Shown: positions 1 to 10,405 of the stretch, piece after piece
Numbering within the stretch: position 1 is the stretch's first letter
Layout of the letters: the number at the start of each line of letters is the position of its first letter
DNA from: Gnetum montanum
Lineage: Eukaryota; Streptophyta; Gnetopsida; Gnetales; Gnetaceae
DNA: 36,267 nt
Assembly (NCBI GenBank): GCA_015680685.1
Contig: MNCI01024239.1
Location: 381,137-417,403, forward strand
Reading direction: 5' to 3'
Position numbers and translations under genes: made by a program
The notes under the pieces: model-generated
Seen by the model: only the letters and a program-made list of their open reading frames with translations
Database searches by the model: none
What the model was told of the DNA's origin: nothing

Positions 1-296
1 AGGTGCCAAGCCACTCTTGATGTTAACAAACCTTTCTTTGTTGTTGCAACCTTAGATTTACCAACTGGATCATTATTAGGGAGGGTGAGAAAGGTGAAAT
101 ATTTGGAAGCCAAGTTGCTCCATGTTGGATTTTGATGAGTGGCGAGGTACCCCTACACTCAACCATATGANACATGGAGCAACTTGGCTTCCAAATATTT
201 CACCTTTCTCACCCTCCCTAATAATGATCCAGTTGGTAAATCTAAGGTTGCAACAACAAAGAAAGGTTTGTTAACATCAAGAGTGGCTTAGCACCT
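1..296. repeat. 125-bp inverted repeat, 46-base spacer with one N
   Basis: Bases 1-125 and 172-296 are reverse complements of each other with a single mismatch (C at position 7 against the complement of A in the right arm). The spacer 126-171 ends in a lone N. Neither arm gives a recognisable protein. Two readings are possible: a genuine palindrome able to form a hairpin, or an assembly fold-back at a contig join marked by the N. Near identity of the arms next to an N favours the artefact, but does not prove it. Confidence 0.85.
133..170 (-). mobile_element. LTR-terminus fragment
   Basis: The stretch starts TGATGAGTGGCGAGGTACC and runs on into CCTACACTCAACCATATGA. The same start opens the minus-oriented LTRs at 18943, 20982 and 28189. 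It is therefore the outer edge of a minus-oriented gypsy LTR, cut off by the N at 171. Confidence 0.75.
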
Positions 297-604
297 AGAT
301 CGTGGAGCTCATCAAATTAGCGTTAACAGGCTTTGAACTCTAACTCAAGAAAACCCCCCTTTTTGTTGATCCAGGCATCATTTGTATACATTTCTCTAAC
401 TTATTCTTTATTCTTTCTTAATAAATTTTTGAATTTTGTGTTTTGTGTTCAAAAGTAAATTTATTATTTGTGCATTATTCAGATCTATGTATATTCCTGT
501 GTTTAGCATCTCATAAGTCCCTCGCTGATCTACTAGACCAACCAAGGCATCTCAAATCCCATTTTCATCATGAAGGCCTTGGGGATTCAGGGTTAGAGAA
601 CTAC
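297..604. other. non-coding stretch before the copia relic
   Basis: AT-rich sequence with several in-frame stops on both strands. I see no gene, tRNA or clear LTR here. The 5' part of the copia element (5' LTR, gag, protease, most of integrase) would be expected in this direction but is absent. Confidence 0.4.
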
Positions 605-609
605 TTACA

Positions 610-2735
610 CTAAGGATCTTTGGTTTTTGTTCTAGCAATCGAGGTTTTCAGTTGCAACAGTGTCTTCATTGGATATTCACCAAATCAAAAGGGGTATAAG
701 TGCTACTATTCTAGTGCAGACCAATTTTACCACTCAATGCATGTCACATTCATGGAAATAAAACCTTACTATCCCAAAATTGACATTCAAAGGAAGAGTG
801 AAAATCAGGAATATCTTTTTTGGGATCCAAAACCAAATCCTTCTTCTGTCAAGACACTCACTCAATCCAACCCAAGCCCAAATCTCAATACACTACCAAG
901 TCCTCCTCATGAGACTGTAAACAAAGAGCTCATTGTGTACTCAAGAAGGAAACCAACTCAAAATGATAATGAAGAATAATTCTACCCTAACACTATTCAT
1001 GAAAATGTGTTGGATTCAATCTAGAATGAATCACATCCAGGTAACAATAATTCAATTCCTAATTCTAATGAACTTTTGGATTTACTAGTTGCATTAAGGA
1101 AAGAAGTAATGTCATGTACAAAACAACCAATATAGAACTTTGTTTCTTACAATAAGTTGTCACCTAGGTATCATACATTTACTATGAGCCTTATAGATAT
1201 TCATATTCGCAGTAATATTCAAGAGGCTTTTTAAAGACCAAAGTAGAAATCAATGGTGGATGATAAAATCAATGCTCTGATGAAGAATGGAAAGTGGGAT
1301 TTAGTCAAGCTACTAGAAAGAAAAAATACTATCAAATGTAAATGGATCTTCATGATTAAATACAAGGCAAATAGAAGTATTGACAAATACAAAGCTCACC
1401 TTGTGGCCAAGGGCTTTACACACTCTTATGGAATTGATTACCAGGAAACGTTTGTACCAGTTTCCAAATTAAATATGATTTGAGTTCTTTTGTCCCTTGC
1501 AACTAATCCTGATTGGCCTCTACACCAACTAGATGTCAAAAATGCATTCTTGAATGGAGATCTTGAAGAGGAAGTTTACATGGACATTCCACTAGGTATC
1601 AAGTTTATAGAAAATGTCAACAAAGTATGCAAACTCAAGAAATCTTTTTATGGTCTTAAACAATCTCCACGTGCATGGTTTGATCGATTTGCAAAGACTA
1701 TAAAGAGACACAGCTATTTACAATGCCAAACGAATCATACTATGTTTGTCAAGCACTCTTTTGAAGGTAGAACATCCATCATTATTGTCTATGTTGATGA
1801 TATCATCCTAACTGGAAATGATGAAAAAGAAATAGCCACCCTGAAGAACTTCTTTGCTCAAGAATTTGAGATAAAGAACTTAGGAAATCTTAGATATTTC
1901 CTTGGAATGGAAATAACAAGATCAAAAATGGGAATTTTAGTCTCACAATGTAAATATGTTCTGGACTTGCTTAAGAAAACTAGAATGCTTGGATGTAAAC
2001 CAACTGACACTCCAATAGACAACAAGTCAAATTCAGATGAAAAAAGTCCACTACTAAACAAGGGAATGTATCAAAGGCTTATTACAAAACTTCTTTATCT
2101 TTCTCATACCAAACCTAATATTGCTTTCTCAGTTAGTGTTGTTAGTTAATTCATGAACAATGCAACTAAAGAACACATGAGCAAAGTGTTCCGAATTCTA
2201 AGGTATCTAAAAGGTTTCCCTGGTGAAGGTCTCTACTTCAAGAAGACATCAACCAGAGATATTAAGATATTATGAATGCTAACTAAGTAGGCTTCAAGAC
2301 TGATAGAAGATCAACATCAAGATAATGTACCTTTATCTTTGGAAATCTTGTCACCTGGAGGAGCAAGAAACAATCTGTAGTAGCCCATAGCAGCGTTGAG
2401 GTAGAATTTAAAGCTATGGCACAAGGGATATGTGAAGGAATATGGATAAAGAGGTGATTACATGAGCTCAAAATCCAAATTACAAATTCCATCAAATTGT
2501 TGTGCAACAATCAAGCAACTATTAGCATAGCCAAGAACCCAGTACATCATGATCAAAAAAAACATGTGGAGATAAATAGGCACTTCATCAAAGAAAAGAT
2601 AAGAAAAGGGAATGATCTCAATTGATTATGTTCCTATCACAAATAAAATAGCTAACATCCTAACCAAGGCTCTTCTTAGAACTACCTTTAGAGAACCTCA
2701 ATCCAAGCTTGATCTTCTCAACATCTACAACCCAA
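610..2735 (+). pseudogene. copia pol remnant (integrase end, RT, RNase H)
   Basis: One reading frame (frame 2) runs through most of this stretch. Near 650-740 is the copia integrase-linker motif FIGYSPNQKGYKCY. RT covers about 1250-2150, with KCKWIFMIKYK, LDVKNAFLNGDLEEEVYM, YGLKQSPRAW and the catalytic YVDDIILTGND near 1790-1815. RNase H follows at about 2290-2735 with VTWRSKKQSVVAHSSVE. Decay: stops near 977, 1021, 1135, 1232, 1245 and 1481, then at least one frame change after 2150 and another near 2620. The stop at 1481 is TGA where family RTs usually have Arg, as expected from CGA to TGA. Several others are TAG. No active polymerase could be made from this copy. Confidence 0.9.
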
Positions 2736-2738
2736 CTT

Positions 2739-2747
2739 AAGGGGGAG
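2739..2747 (+). other. polypurine tract of the copia relic
   Basis: AAGGGGGAG lies directly before the LTR start TGTGAAAATC and just after the RNase H frame. This is the standard position of the plus-strand primer in copia elements. Confidence 0.85.
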
Positions 2748-3030
2748 TGTGAAAATCTAGATCAATTTTTAAGGGTTGTTTATAGCTATAATTCTTATTG
2801 GTAATTTCCTAATTTAATGGGATTTGTTTTCATCCCAAATACATCTTTTTTTAGGAAATTTTCTTGATTTTATGGTAATTTTTTCCCCATAATTAGGGAT
2901 TTCTGATTATTCCTTCTAAAAATAGTATCGATATTCATGTACAAAAAGGACTCATTGTAACACTCAAAAATCAAGGAAATAAAAATTTGGTTTCTCTACT
3001 TTTCTGAATAACTACAAAAGCTATTTCTCA
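2748..3030 (+). mobile_element. copia 3' LTR (right end uncertain)
   Basis: It begins TGTGAAAATC right after the polypurine tract. An AATAAAAA polyadenylation-like stretch lies near 2980. The right end was placed at the TTCTCA at 3025-3030 only because copia LTRs end in CA. No second copy is present in the window to define it, so the true end could differ by tens of bases. Confidence 0.6.
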
Positions 3031-3399
3031 AAATACTTGTGAAGGAGGCAAAGAGCTAGTACAAGTCACTAGAACCTAAATCAATCAAATGCTAGAGTAC
3101 CATGCTTGAACTCTGAAATGATAAATATCAAACTTGTTCACAAATTTCCAACTTAAGAAAATAGATCTAGGGAAGGAAGCAAGGGACTCATGAGACCCTT
3201 GATGTGGCAATGTACAAATACTATTCACTATTGCATATATGCCTAGGTCATAAATTTTCACCAAGAAAATAGCTTAGACACATTGTAGATGGGCTACAAA
3301 GAAAAACCAGAGAGACTCTTGGGGTTTATGCCCAAGGCAAGTTATTAGAAATGACTACCCATCACATCCAAAGATTAATTGATCAAGTAATAAAAGAGG

Positions 3400-5205
3400 A
3401 ATGTGACCTAAGAAAGACAAAATTGACTGAAGAGTATAATAGAGATCCATTAATCCAAAAAAAGAGATGCATGAGTCTATGATACACAAGAGGAGGAAAC
3501 CTTGGATCAAGCTATCTAGAAAAAGACTCTCCTGATCCAGAAATATGTAAGAGACATCACAACCAAAGTAGAGAAAATGTGGGATTCTATTAATGAAAAA
3601 TTTGCAACTGCATTAAAAATTATGGAGGAAAGAACCAAGCAAGCCTTTGGAAAAGGCAAAAGCAAGAGGAAAAGGAAAGAGTTTAGATGGAAAGGCAAAG
3701 TTTCTTCAGTGGCTAACTACTCAAACACCAACTCCATAGATGAGTAAGGTTGCACTATGTGTTAGTATGAATATCCAAAGGAATGTTATCTAGTCATGGT
3801 ATATCTACAAGAGATAGGGGCATATGAACTTAATCCCAAATTTGTTAAAATATATATGCCCAAATGGTTACCTTATCCTCAAGGTAACTACCAACAAAAC
3901 CTCCAACCAATGTATTATCTTAGTGGAGCTTTGCCGTAGCCATAGGAGCACTATTCGCAGTAGTGGTAGAAACCTCAAATGTGGGCTATGCCACCACCTC
4001 ACCAATAATATCCATACAGACAGCCAAATCCATATGGATATTTCGTTCAATGTTCAGTATCATCTCGTAATGTAGTTTTTTAGACCCCACAATACTATCT
4101 AGCAGAATACTACAGATCAATGTCGCCAAGGACTAATCCAAACTCATATGTGTATCCATTAACAACTGGACATTCTAATCAACACCTAAATCCTCTACCA
4201 CTAGTGCCACCACCTATTATGTAGGGGAAATTTCCATTACAACCATAGTAGAAGAACACTACTAGGGTGGTTAATATGCATGAGGAGATGATTACCTATG
4301 AATCTGAACCTAGGAAATGAAGGTTCTTCAAAATGAGTCCAAAAATGATTCAAAAAATGGGGAACACGTCTACTTCTACCCCATTCATATCTAATCCTTC
4401 TTAATGCAACAAGATTCTAACTTCATCAAGTTCAAATGTCACAATTATCATGCTCACTCAAATAATAACTCATTGGATTAATGTAGGAGCTCTTCCACAA
4501 AAGAGAACTAATCTAGGAAGTCCCTTAGTTTATCTCCAAATAGTAGGAAAAAAAACATCCAAAGCTCTACGCGATTCTAGGTCTAGAGTGAATATGGTAT
4601 CTTAAGACATGTATTAGGCCTAGAACCTATCACCACTAAAGAAAAGTAACATTCATGTAGAGCTTGTGGACCAATCAATCATAGTTCCACTTAGACAAGT
4701 GGATGATGTAATTACTACCATCAATGGTTGGTCCTACCCTATTGATTTTCTAGTTATTCACATGGGAAAAAACAAGGAAGAATTTCCAATTATCATGGGA
4801 TGAGCTTAGCTTAGCGCCATGGATGCTAAGCTTGGAATTCATGATTTTTCCTTGGAAATTTCTAAGGAAGATGAAGCCAGAATCATACAAAGATGAAGAG
4901 TTTCATGTACCACATATAATGATAACAGGTGCAATCGCATGCAAAGAATCTAGCCTATTAAATGAGAGGAGACCAAGGCATGCAATAAATATGTTGAAAT
5001 AGGATTTGTGAAAATTTATCTATATGTAGTAGCCACCCAACAAGAAGGTACTTAGTGGCTTATTACCAATGAAGAAGCTCAATATGATAGGTACATGGAA
5101 CCAGAAGAACAAATCATTAGTACCTACATCACAGAAACTGACAAGTTAGAATAACTAAGGAAAGGACACCCCTACCCTCAAATTAATCAGGAAGAAGAAA
5201 CAGAC
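3400..5205 (+). pseudogene. element A gag end and protease remnant
   Basis: In frame 1 a basic Lys/Arg-rich stretch (about 3640-3700) is followed by a knuckle-like cluster at 3751-3786 (C-x2-C, then Tyr in the His position, then C). A Tyr/Gln/Pro-rich region spans about 3830-4260. The retropepsin segment is near 4540-4850; the usual Asp-Ser-Gly active site reads DSRSRV near 4570 (Gly to Arg), and the later motif FPIIMG is kept near 4785-4800. Element B has the matching segment at about 25700-25880. At least a dozen stops interrupt the frame. Both the Gly change and the knuckle His change would impair function even without the stops. Confidence 0.75.
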
Positions 5206-6340
5206 TTGGAACACTTGAAAATATTAGACACAATGGAACCAAAACTGTTAAAATTGAAAGCCCTACCGGCAATGTTAGCATATGCATTTTTGAACAACAA
5301 GAAGCCAATGATTACCAATGCCATCCTAGAAAATGAAATGAAAAGGAAGCTACTGGAAGTGCTTAATAGAAAGCCTATAGCATTTGCATGGTCTTATGAT
5401 GAGATCATAGGAATTGATCCACAAATTTGTCAACATTGAATCTATATTGATCCTATAGTCAAATCAAAATGCCAACTTTAACAAAGGTTTAATCTTAAAC
5501 TCAAGGAGGTAGTCAAGCAAGAATTGGAAAAGTTTCTAAAGGTAGGATTCATCTATCCCATTGTGGATAGTGAATGGATTAGTCCATTAGTAATAGTTCC
5601 AAGAAAGGAAGGTAAATGGTGTATATGCATTAACTTCTAGATGTTGAACTCAGCAACATTTAAGGATCACTTCCCACTATTGTTTGTTGGTTAGGTCTTG
5701 GACACAATTTTAGAACATGAGTTTTACAATTTTATGGATGGGTACAATGGATACAATTAGATTTTCATTGCACCTGAAGACCAAGAGAAAACCATGTTCA
5801 CCGATCCATGGGGAACATTTTCTTACAGACAAATTTCCTTTGGTCTTTTTAATGCACCAAAAACCTTCTAGAGGCTGGTATTAAGTATCTTCTAGAAATA
5901 TATAGGCAATGGTATTGAAGTCTTTATGGATGATTTTTCAATGTACAAGCTAGATTTCAAACAAGCATTAGACCAGTTGGAGCAAGTACTTTAAATATGT
6001 GTTGAAACTAATTTGAAGCTCAACTAGCAAAAGAGCCATCTCATGGTCCAAGAAGGCGTAGTGCTAGAACATAAAATCTCCTAGAAGGATATTGAGGTAG
6101 ATCTTGAAAAACTTGTCATTCAAAATATTACTCAATAACCATAGATAGTAAAAGATGTAAGATCCTTTTTAGGCCATAAGGGATATTATAGGAGGTTCAT
6201 TGAAAAATTTTCAAAGATAGCCAAACCACTTGTAGAACTCACAAAGAAGGATGCACACTTTGAGTGGATTAAGTTATGTAAAAAGGAATTCAAAGCCTTG
6301 AAGTAGAAATTACTAGACACCAATCCTCTAAGCTCTAGAT
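5206..6340 (+). pseudogene. element A reverse transcriptase remnant
   Basis: Frame 1 continues from an open stretch at 5206-5439 (AFAWSYDEIIGIDP, the usual lead-in to gypsy RT) into the polymerase domain. ISPLVIVPRKEGKW (near 5580-5620), PEDQEKTMFTDPWGTFSYRQ (near 5775) and the catalytic FMDDFS at 5923-5940 follow in the order of family 4 RTs, then SFLGHKGYYRRFI (near 6165). Stops are mostly TAG in CTAG contexts, where relatives have Gln or Trp, plus one TGA after CQH at 5437 that fits a former CGA. The frame shifts near 6340 at the start of the RNase H region. Confidence 0.85.
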
Positions 6341-6870
6341 TGGTCAAGCCATTTTCATATCATGACTAATGCTTTCAACTATGTGTTTGGTGCAGTACTG
6401 ATACAACTTGATGATCAAAAAGGACCATACTACATACACTTTTCTAGCAAGAGCATCACCAAAGAATAATTAAATTACACCACAACTGAAAAGGAGTCAA
6501 TGGTCATGGTGTATGTCCTAGAAAAATTTAAACATTATGTTCTCAATTACCAAATCTATGTCCACACCAATCATAGTGCCATCTGATTTTCGATGAACAA
6601 GCCAGCAATTAGTCCCAAAGTGATAAGATAGCTTGTGATTCTTCAAGATTTTAACATCACAATGATTGATAAGAAAGGAACAAAAAATGTAATAGTTGAT
6701 CATTTATCAATGTTGAAATGGGATTCAAAAAATCAAGTGGAACCTTTATCAGACCAATTTCCTAACAAGGATTTTTTTACTAGAACAGTAAAGGTTATAG
6801 ATTTAACAAGGACACCATGGACTACAGAGTACCTGACTTATTCAACAACACAAAGGCTTCCTATTAAATA
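6341..6870 (+). pseudogene. element A RNase H remnant
   Basis: In frame 2, VFGAVLIQLDD (near 6380), YTTTEKE (near 6476) and the connection sequence NITMIDKKGTKNVIVDHLSM (near 6650-6710) follow the order of gypsy RNase H plus connection. The matching element B phrase is at about 23860-23922 on the minus strand. Stops occur near 6467, 6584 and 6629. The open part 6635-6868 is the longest uninterrupted piece. Confidence 0.75.
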
Positions 6871-6879
6871 GAGTAGAAA

Positions 6880-7890
6880 ATAATAGGAGCAATTCCTTCA
6901 TAGAGCAAAAAAATACATGGAAATTGGTAATCTGTACAAGATCTATGCAAATGGGCTCGTTAGATGCTATGTGCAAGATTGTGACTAGTAGAGAGTTTTA
7001 TAGAATGTTCATGAAGGCCCATGTATTGGCCACTATGCGGGGCACAGAATGGCACTCAAACTACTGATGGCAAGCTACTTTTGACCTACTTTATTTAGAG
7101 ATGCCCACATCTTTGCACAATCTTATGAACATTGCCAAAGGGATGGAGGAATTATTGCTAGATATGAAGGGTCACAACACTAGATATAACCACTAAAGCC
7201 TTTTGATATTTGGGGAATTGATTTTATGGGGCCCATTCAACCAATGTCAAATGAGAAAACTTATATTATTATAACTGTAGATTACCACACAAAGTGGGTA
7301 GAGGCAACAGCAGTAAAAGACTGTACAATAAAGATAACTACCAAATTTTTCCAAGAACACATGGTGAACAAATTAGGAGTACCAGGAATGCTTATATCAA
7401 ATAATGGGACTCACTTCACCAGTGCTACTTTTAAGAAACTCATGCAACAACTTGGGATGAACCATAAGCTAACAACACCATATCATCCCCAAGCAAATGG
7501 TTAAGTTGAAGTCACTAATCACAAAATTACCAAAATACTCATTAGGATGGTTAGTAGGTTTCGATGGGATTGGAGTACTAAATTAAATGATGCTCTATGG
7601 GCCTATAGGACATCCTAGAAACTACCTATAGGGTACATAGCATATGAATTGGTCTATGGCAAATTGCCAACGCTCCCAATCTAGGCAAAGCTCCACACTT
7701 TAGCTACTACCAGTGAACTTGACCTTAATCTAAGTTTAGCCTAGAAGGAACATCTAATGAACCTAAATCTTTTAGATGAGAATTGGCTAGTAGCACTTAT
7801 GAGTAGTGAAGTCCATAAGCATTACTCCAAACTTAGGCATGATTCATGGATAACGAATGTAACCATATAACCAAGTGACAAGGTCCTTTA
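6880..7890 (+). pseudogene. element A integrase remnant (second catalytic Asp lost)
   Basis: The zinc-binding region (HEGPCIGHYAGHRM, then SYEHCQRDG) lies at about 7010-7145. The catalytic core starts with WGIDFMGP; the first Asp is at 7220-7222. The second position, normally Asp in SDNG, is AAT (Asn) at 7400-7402. The catalytic Glu is present at 7508-7510, after a TAA at 7502-7504 that stands where element B keeps CAA. A GAT/GAC to AAT change is a G-to-A transition. The C-terminal part continues to about 7890 with further stops, several in CTAG. The frame runs on without a shift into the downstream extra ORF. Confidence 0.88.
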
Positions 7891-7899
7891 TTATAATCG

Positions 7900-8060
7900 T
7901 GCCTAAAGAAGATAATACATTGGGAGAAGATTATAATAAAGGTCCATCCCAAAGAAGATTATCATAAAGGACCTATGGTAAAGAAGATTATAATAAACCC
8001 AATCAAATCCTAAAACTAGAAAACTTTGGCTGAAATGAGCATATGGTAAAGAAGATAAGG
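7900..8060 (+). repeat. short direct repeats of a GAAGATTATAATAAA-type unit
   Basis: Variants of AAAGAAGATTATAATAAA recur about four times near 7905, 7930, 7960 and 7980, with a related unit near 8050. They fall between the integrase end and the extra ORF of element A and carry many of the local stops, so the stretch was probably expanded by slippage within coding sequence. Confidence 0.6.
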
Positions 8061-10150
8061 GCTATAATGAGCTAACTATGGAAGAAAGAATCTACTTCAA
8101 AATTAGCACCTATCACTTGTTCCCAAAAAAAGGACTCAATCAACTACCCACTTATGCAGCCAAAGGAAGTGTGATCCTGATGGGAAAATATAATGCATAC
8201 CTCACTAAACTCTATTTTATGAAAATTTAGAGGCAATTTGAAGAAAGGAAGGTAGGAAAGCCAACATTTCCATTTCCCTACCTTAATAGAAACCTATGCA
8301 AGTGAGCCAAAATCCTAGAATACACCAATGACATTACCAAGAGAGTCCAAAATGCTTCATACATTGAATTGCTCAAACCAACAACACCTAGGAAAGATCA
8401 AGGTGAAGAAAAAGAATAAGAACAACAACTAGAGCAACAACAGTAGCAATAATAAGAGCAACAATAGCAAGTTCCACCATCACCACTACAAAATTATAGA
8501 TCGTCAGTGAGTCATCTACAATAGATTGTTGAAACCATCAGCTAGGGAATAAGGGAGAAGGCCAACCTTTACAGAGGTATTGACAATGTCATCCAATCCA
8601 CAGTTTTAGCAAATCCAACAAGTGGACAAATCTCACTATAGTTAGGAGGAAGGGATCAATGGTCACAATAGATCTTTAGGAATGTTGCATCATTCCAAGT
8701 GGTGCTTGAGACCAAAGAAGGAGCCACAGTTGTGGTAATGCAGCACCAAGATGCAAGGGGAGAAACAGAGGTGATCATCAATCACATTAAAGAATCTTTC
8801 AACATACCTGTTGTGTCATTGACAAATATAATTGGAGCTAGAGATGCTCAAATGTTAGTTGAAACCTTAATGACTCCTGCTAACCATGAGGATGTGCTTG
8901 ATAAACTACTGTAGACTAGGCAAGTAATGACAACACTTTTTGACATCTCTAGTGATGTCACTACAGTACAGTCTAAGCTCATTGCTACCAAAGAAAAACT
9001 AGTCATGGTAGAGACAAGGGTAAACCATGCAGAAAATGAAATTTTGAAATTACAAGAAGAGCTTGTAGCCCTAAGAGTTGAACCAAGAGATCCCACACAA
9101 TTTATTACACCTAACCAAATAGAGTAGTTCAGGATAGAGCAAATGAACCATCTAATTGAGTAAAATAAACAAATGGCAACAAAGAAGAAGAAAGTGGTAT
9201 GGAATGCCTCCATAGTAGAAGCACAAACATATGCACATGTCAAGGCACTTACAATAATCCAAGAGGAAAATAAACAAGTTTCTACTAATAACATGGGGTT
9301 GACCATTGTCAAAAAGCAAAAAAACATTTTGGAGAACATCCACTAGTTAAGGGAACAAGTGATAAGGGTCAACCAAGACATGAGCCACCTTGTAAGAGAA
9401 AATAGAGCCCTCTCAATGGAGGAGGTACGCATCATCCGACAAAAGTCAACCACTGAAATAAGCACATGGAAAAATGAGACAAACAAACATGAAAGGCTCA
9501 AGGAACACTTCCATGATCAGGTGGGCATGTACAAGCAAATTAATGAGAAAGAGATCCAAATGAACAAAGCCAAAATCAGCTCCATTTCAACACAAAATCC
9601 TAACTGGCAACCCATCTTAGACAATTATGCCCACGTTCATCAAGCGAAAGTGAAAAACAAAGACCTGTAGATTAAAGACCTAAAAGAGTACATGGGGTTA
9701 GCTAACCTTTGTTATGCTAACTTGGCCATGTTGATAGCAAGTAGGCCTAGGAATGAATTAGAAAAACGAGTAGCAGCCACATATGCTCTATATGAAAAAT
9801 AGTTTGCAAATTGTAAAGATGCTTTGTAGAAACTCAAAGTGGAAAACTCTGAACTCGAAGCAATGAAGGCTAGCTACCAAGGGCAAAAAGATGTAGCAAC
9901 AAACCTAGCCAAAAGGTTATTTGATTATTATGAATTATGTGAGAAGGCCAGAGCATTTGAAGAGGAGAGGAGGAAGTTTGTAGCTTGATATGTCAAGGCG
10001 GATCAAATGTTTCTACAATTGCTATGCCCATGGGATGTACCTGCTCCATCACACATTGCATAATAAACATGAATGGTATATGACCCAAGAATAAAGGAGG
10101 AAAAGCTCTAGGTACTCCTAAATCGATACAAGTTCTAAAAGCCTAGCAAC
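8042..10150 (+). pseudogene. element A extra 3' ORF, coiled-coil protein, function unknown
   Basis: After integrase, frame 2 stays in register for roughly 700 codons in the sense direction up to the 3' untranslated part. By my reading it has 24 nonsense codons (14 TAG) and no frameshift. Visible pieces: an N-terminal part with YHLFPKKGLNQLPTYAAKG (near 8110-8165), a poly-Gln tract with Gln/stop mixtures (about 8405-8470), open pieces at 8699-8911, 8927-9124 and 9359-9667, and long Lys/Glu-rich heptad-like stretches (about 8960-9990) typical of coiled coils. The product ends with a Pro/Ser-rich tail near 10160. Extra ORFs in this position are known in some Athila and Tat elements, but I recognise no named domain. 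No transmembrane or signal segment is evident, so there is no support for an envelope-like role. Confidence 0.7.
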
Positions 10151-10395
10151 AAGGGGAAGCAACCGATGGAAGAGCCATCACCACCAAGAACTACATCAAG
10201 CTACATCAAGCTTCACCAAATTTTGGTTTTTTTTTGTTAAAACTATCATGTCATATCTTGTGTCATTTTGTAAACACCATTGTGGCATTTAAGAGTCATG
10301 TATATAGTAGTCAGTGTCATGCAAATCTACCTCCTAATTTTGTAAGGAACTCCATCCTCATTTTATTTTAACTCGAAGACAAGTTTTCAATCAAT

Positions 10396-10405
10396 AGTAG
10401 GGGTA
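10396..10405 (+). other. polypurine tract of element A
   Basis: AGTAGGGGTA immediately precedes the LTR start TGATAAATC. Upstream, ACTCGAAGACAAGTTTTCA matches the sequence at the same place before the 3' LTR of element B (ACTCGAGGACGAGTTTTCA on the minus strand), which supports the assignment. Confidence 0.75.

Larger units (their letters stand above)
605..3030 (+). mobile_element. Ty1/copia relic, 5'-truncated
   Basis: The relic contains, in copia order, the end of integrase, a linker, reverse transcriptase, RNase H, a polypurine tract and the start of a 3' LTR. RNase H placed after RT with integrase before RT is diagnostic of Ty1/copia rather than gypsy. The 5' LTR, gag, protease and integrase catalytic core are missing. 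It abuts gypsy element A on its right, so it either inserted into that element or truncated it. The right boundary is approximate. Confidence 0.9.

Noticed and set aside
8848-9339. 163-codon minus-strand open frame
   Set aside because: It is the reverse-strand shadow of the element A coiled-coil ORF, which has continuous in-register sense coding.
8042-10150. An alternative genetic code in which TAG/TAA mean Gln
   Set aside because: Many stops do stand where Gln is expected, but others stand at Trp and Arg positions, and the KH gene has a normal open frame. The pattern fits C-to-T and G-to-A decay of a silenced element.
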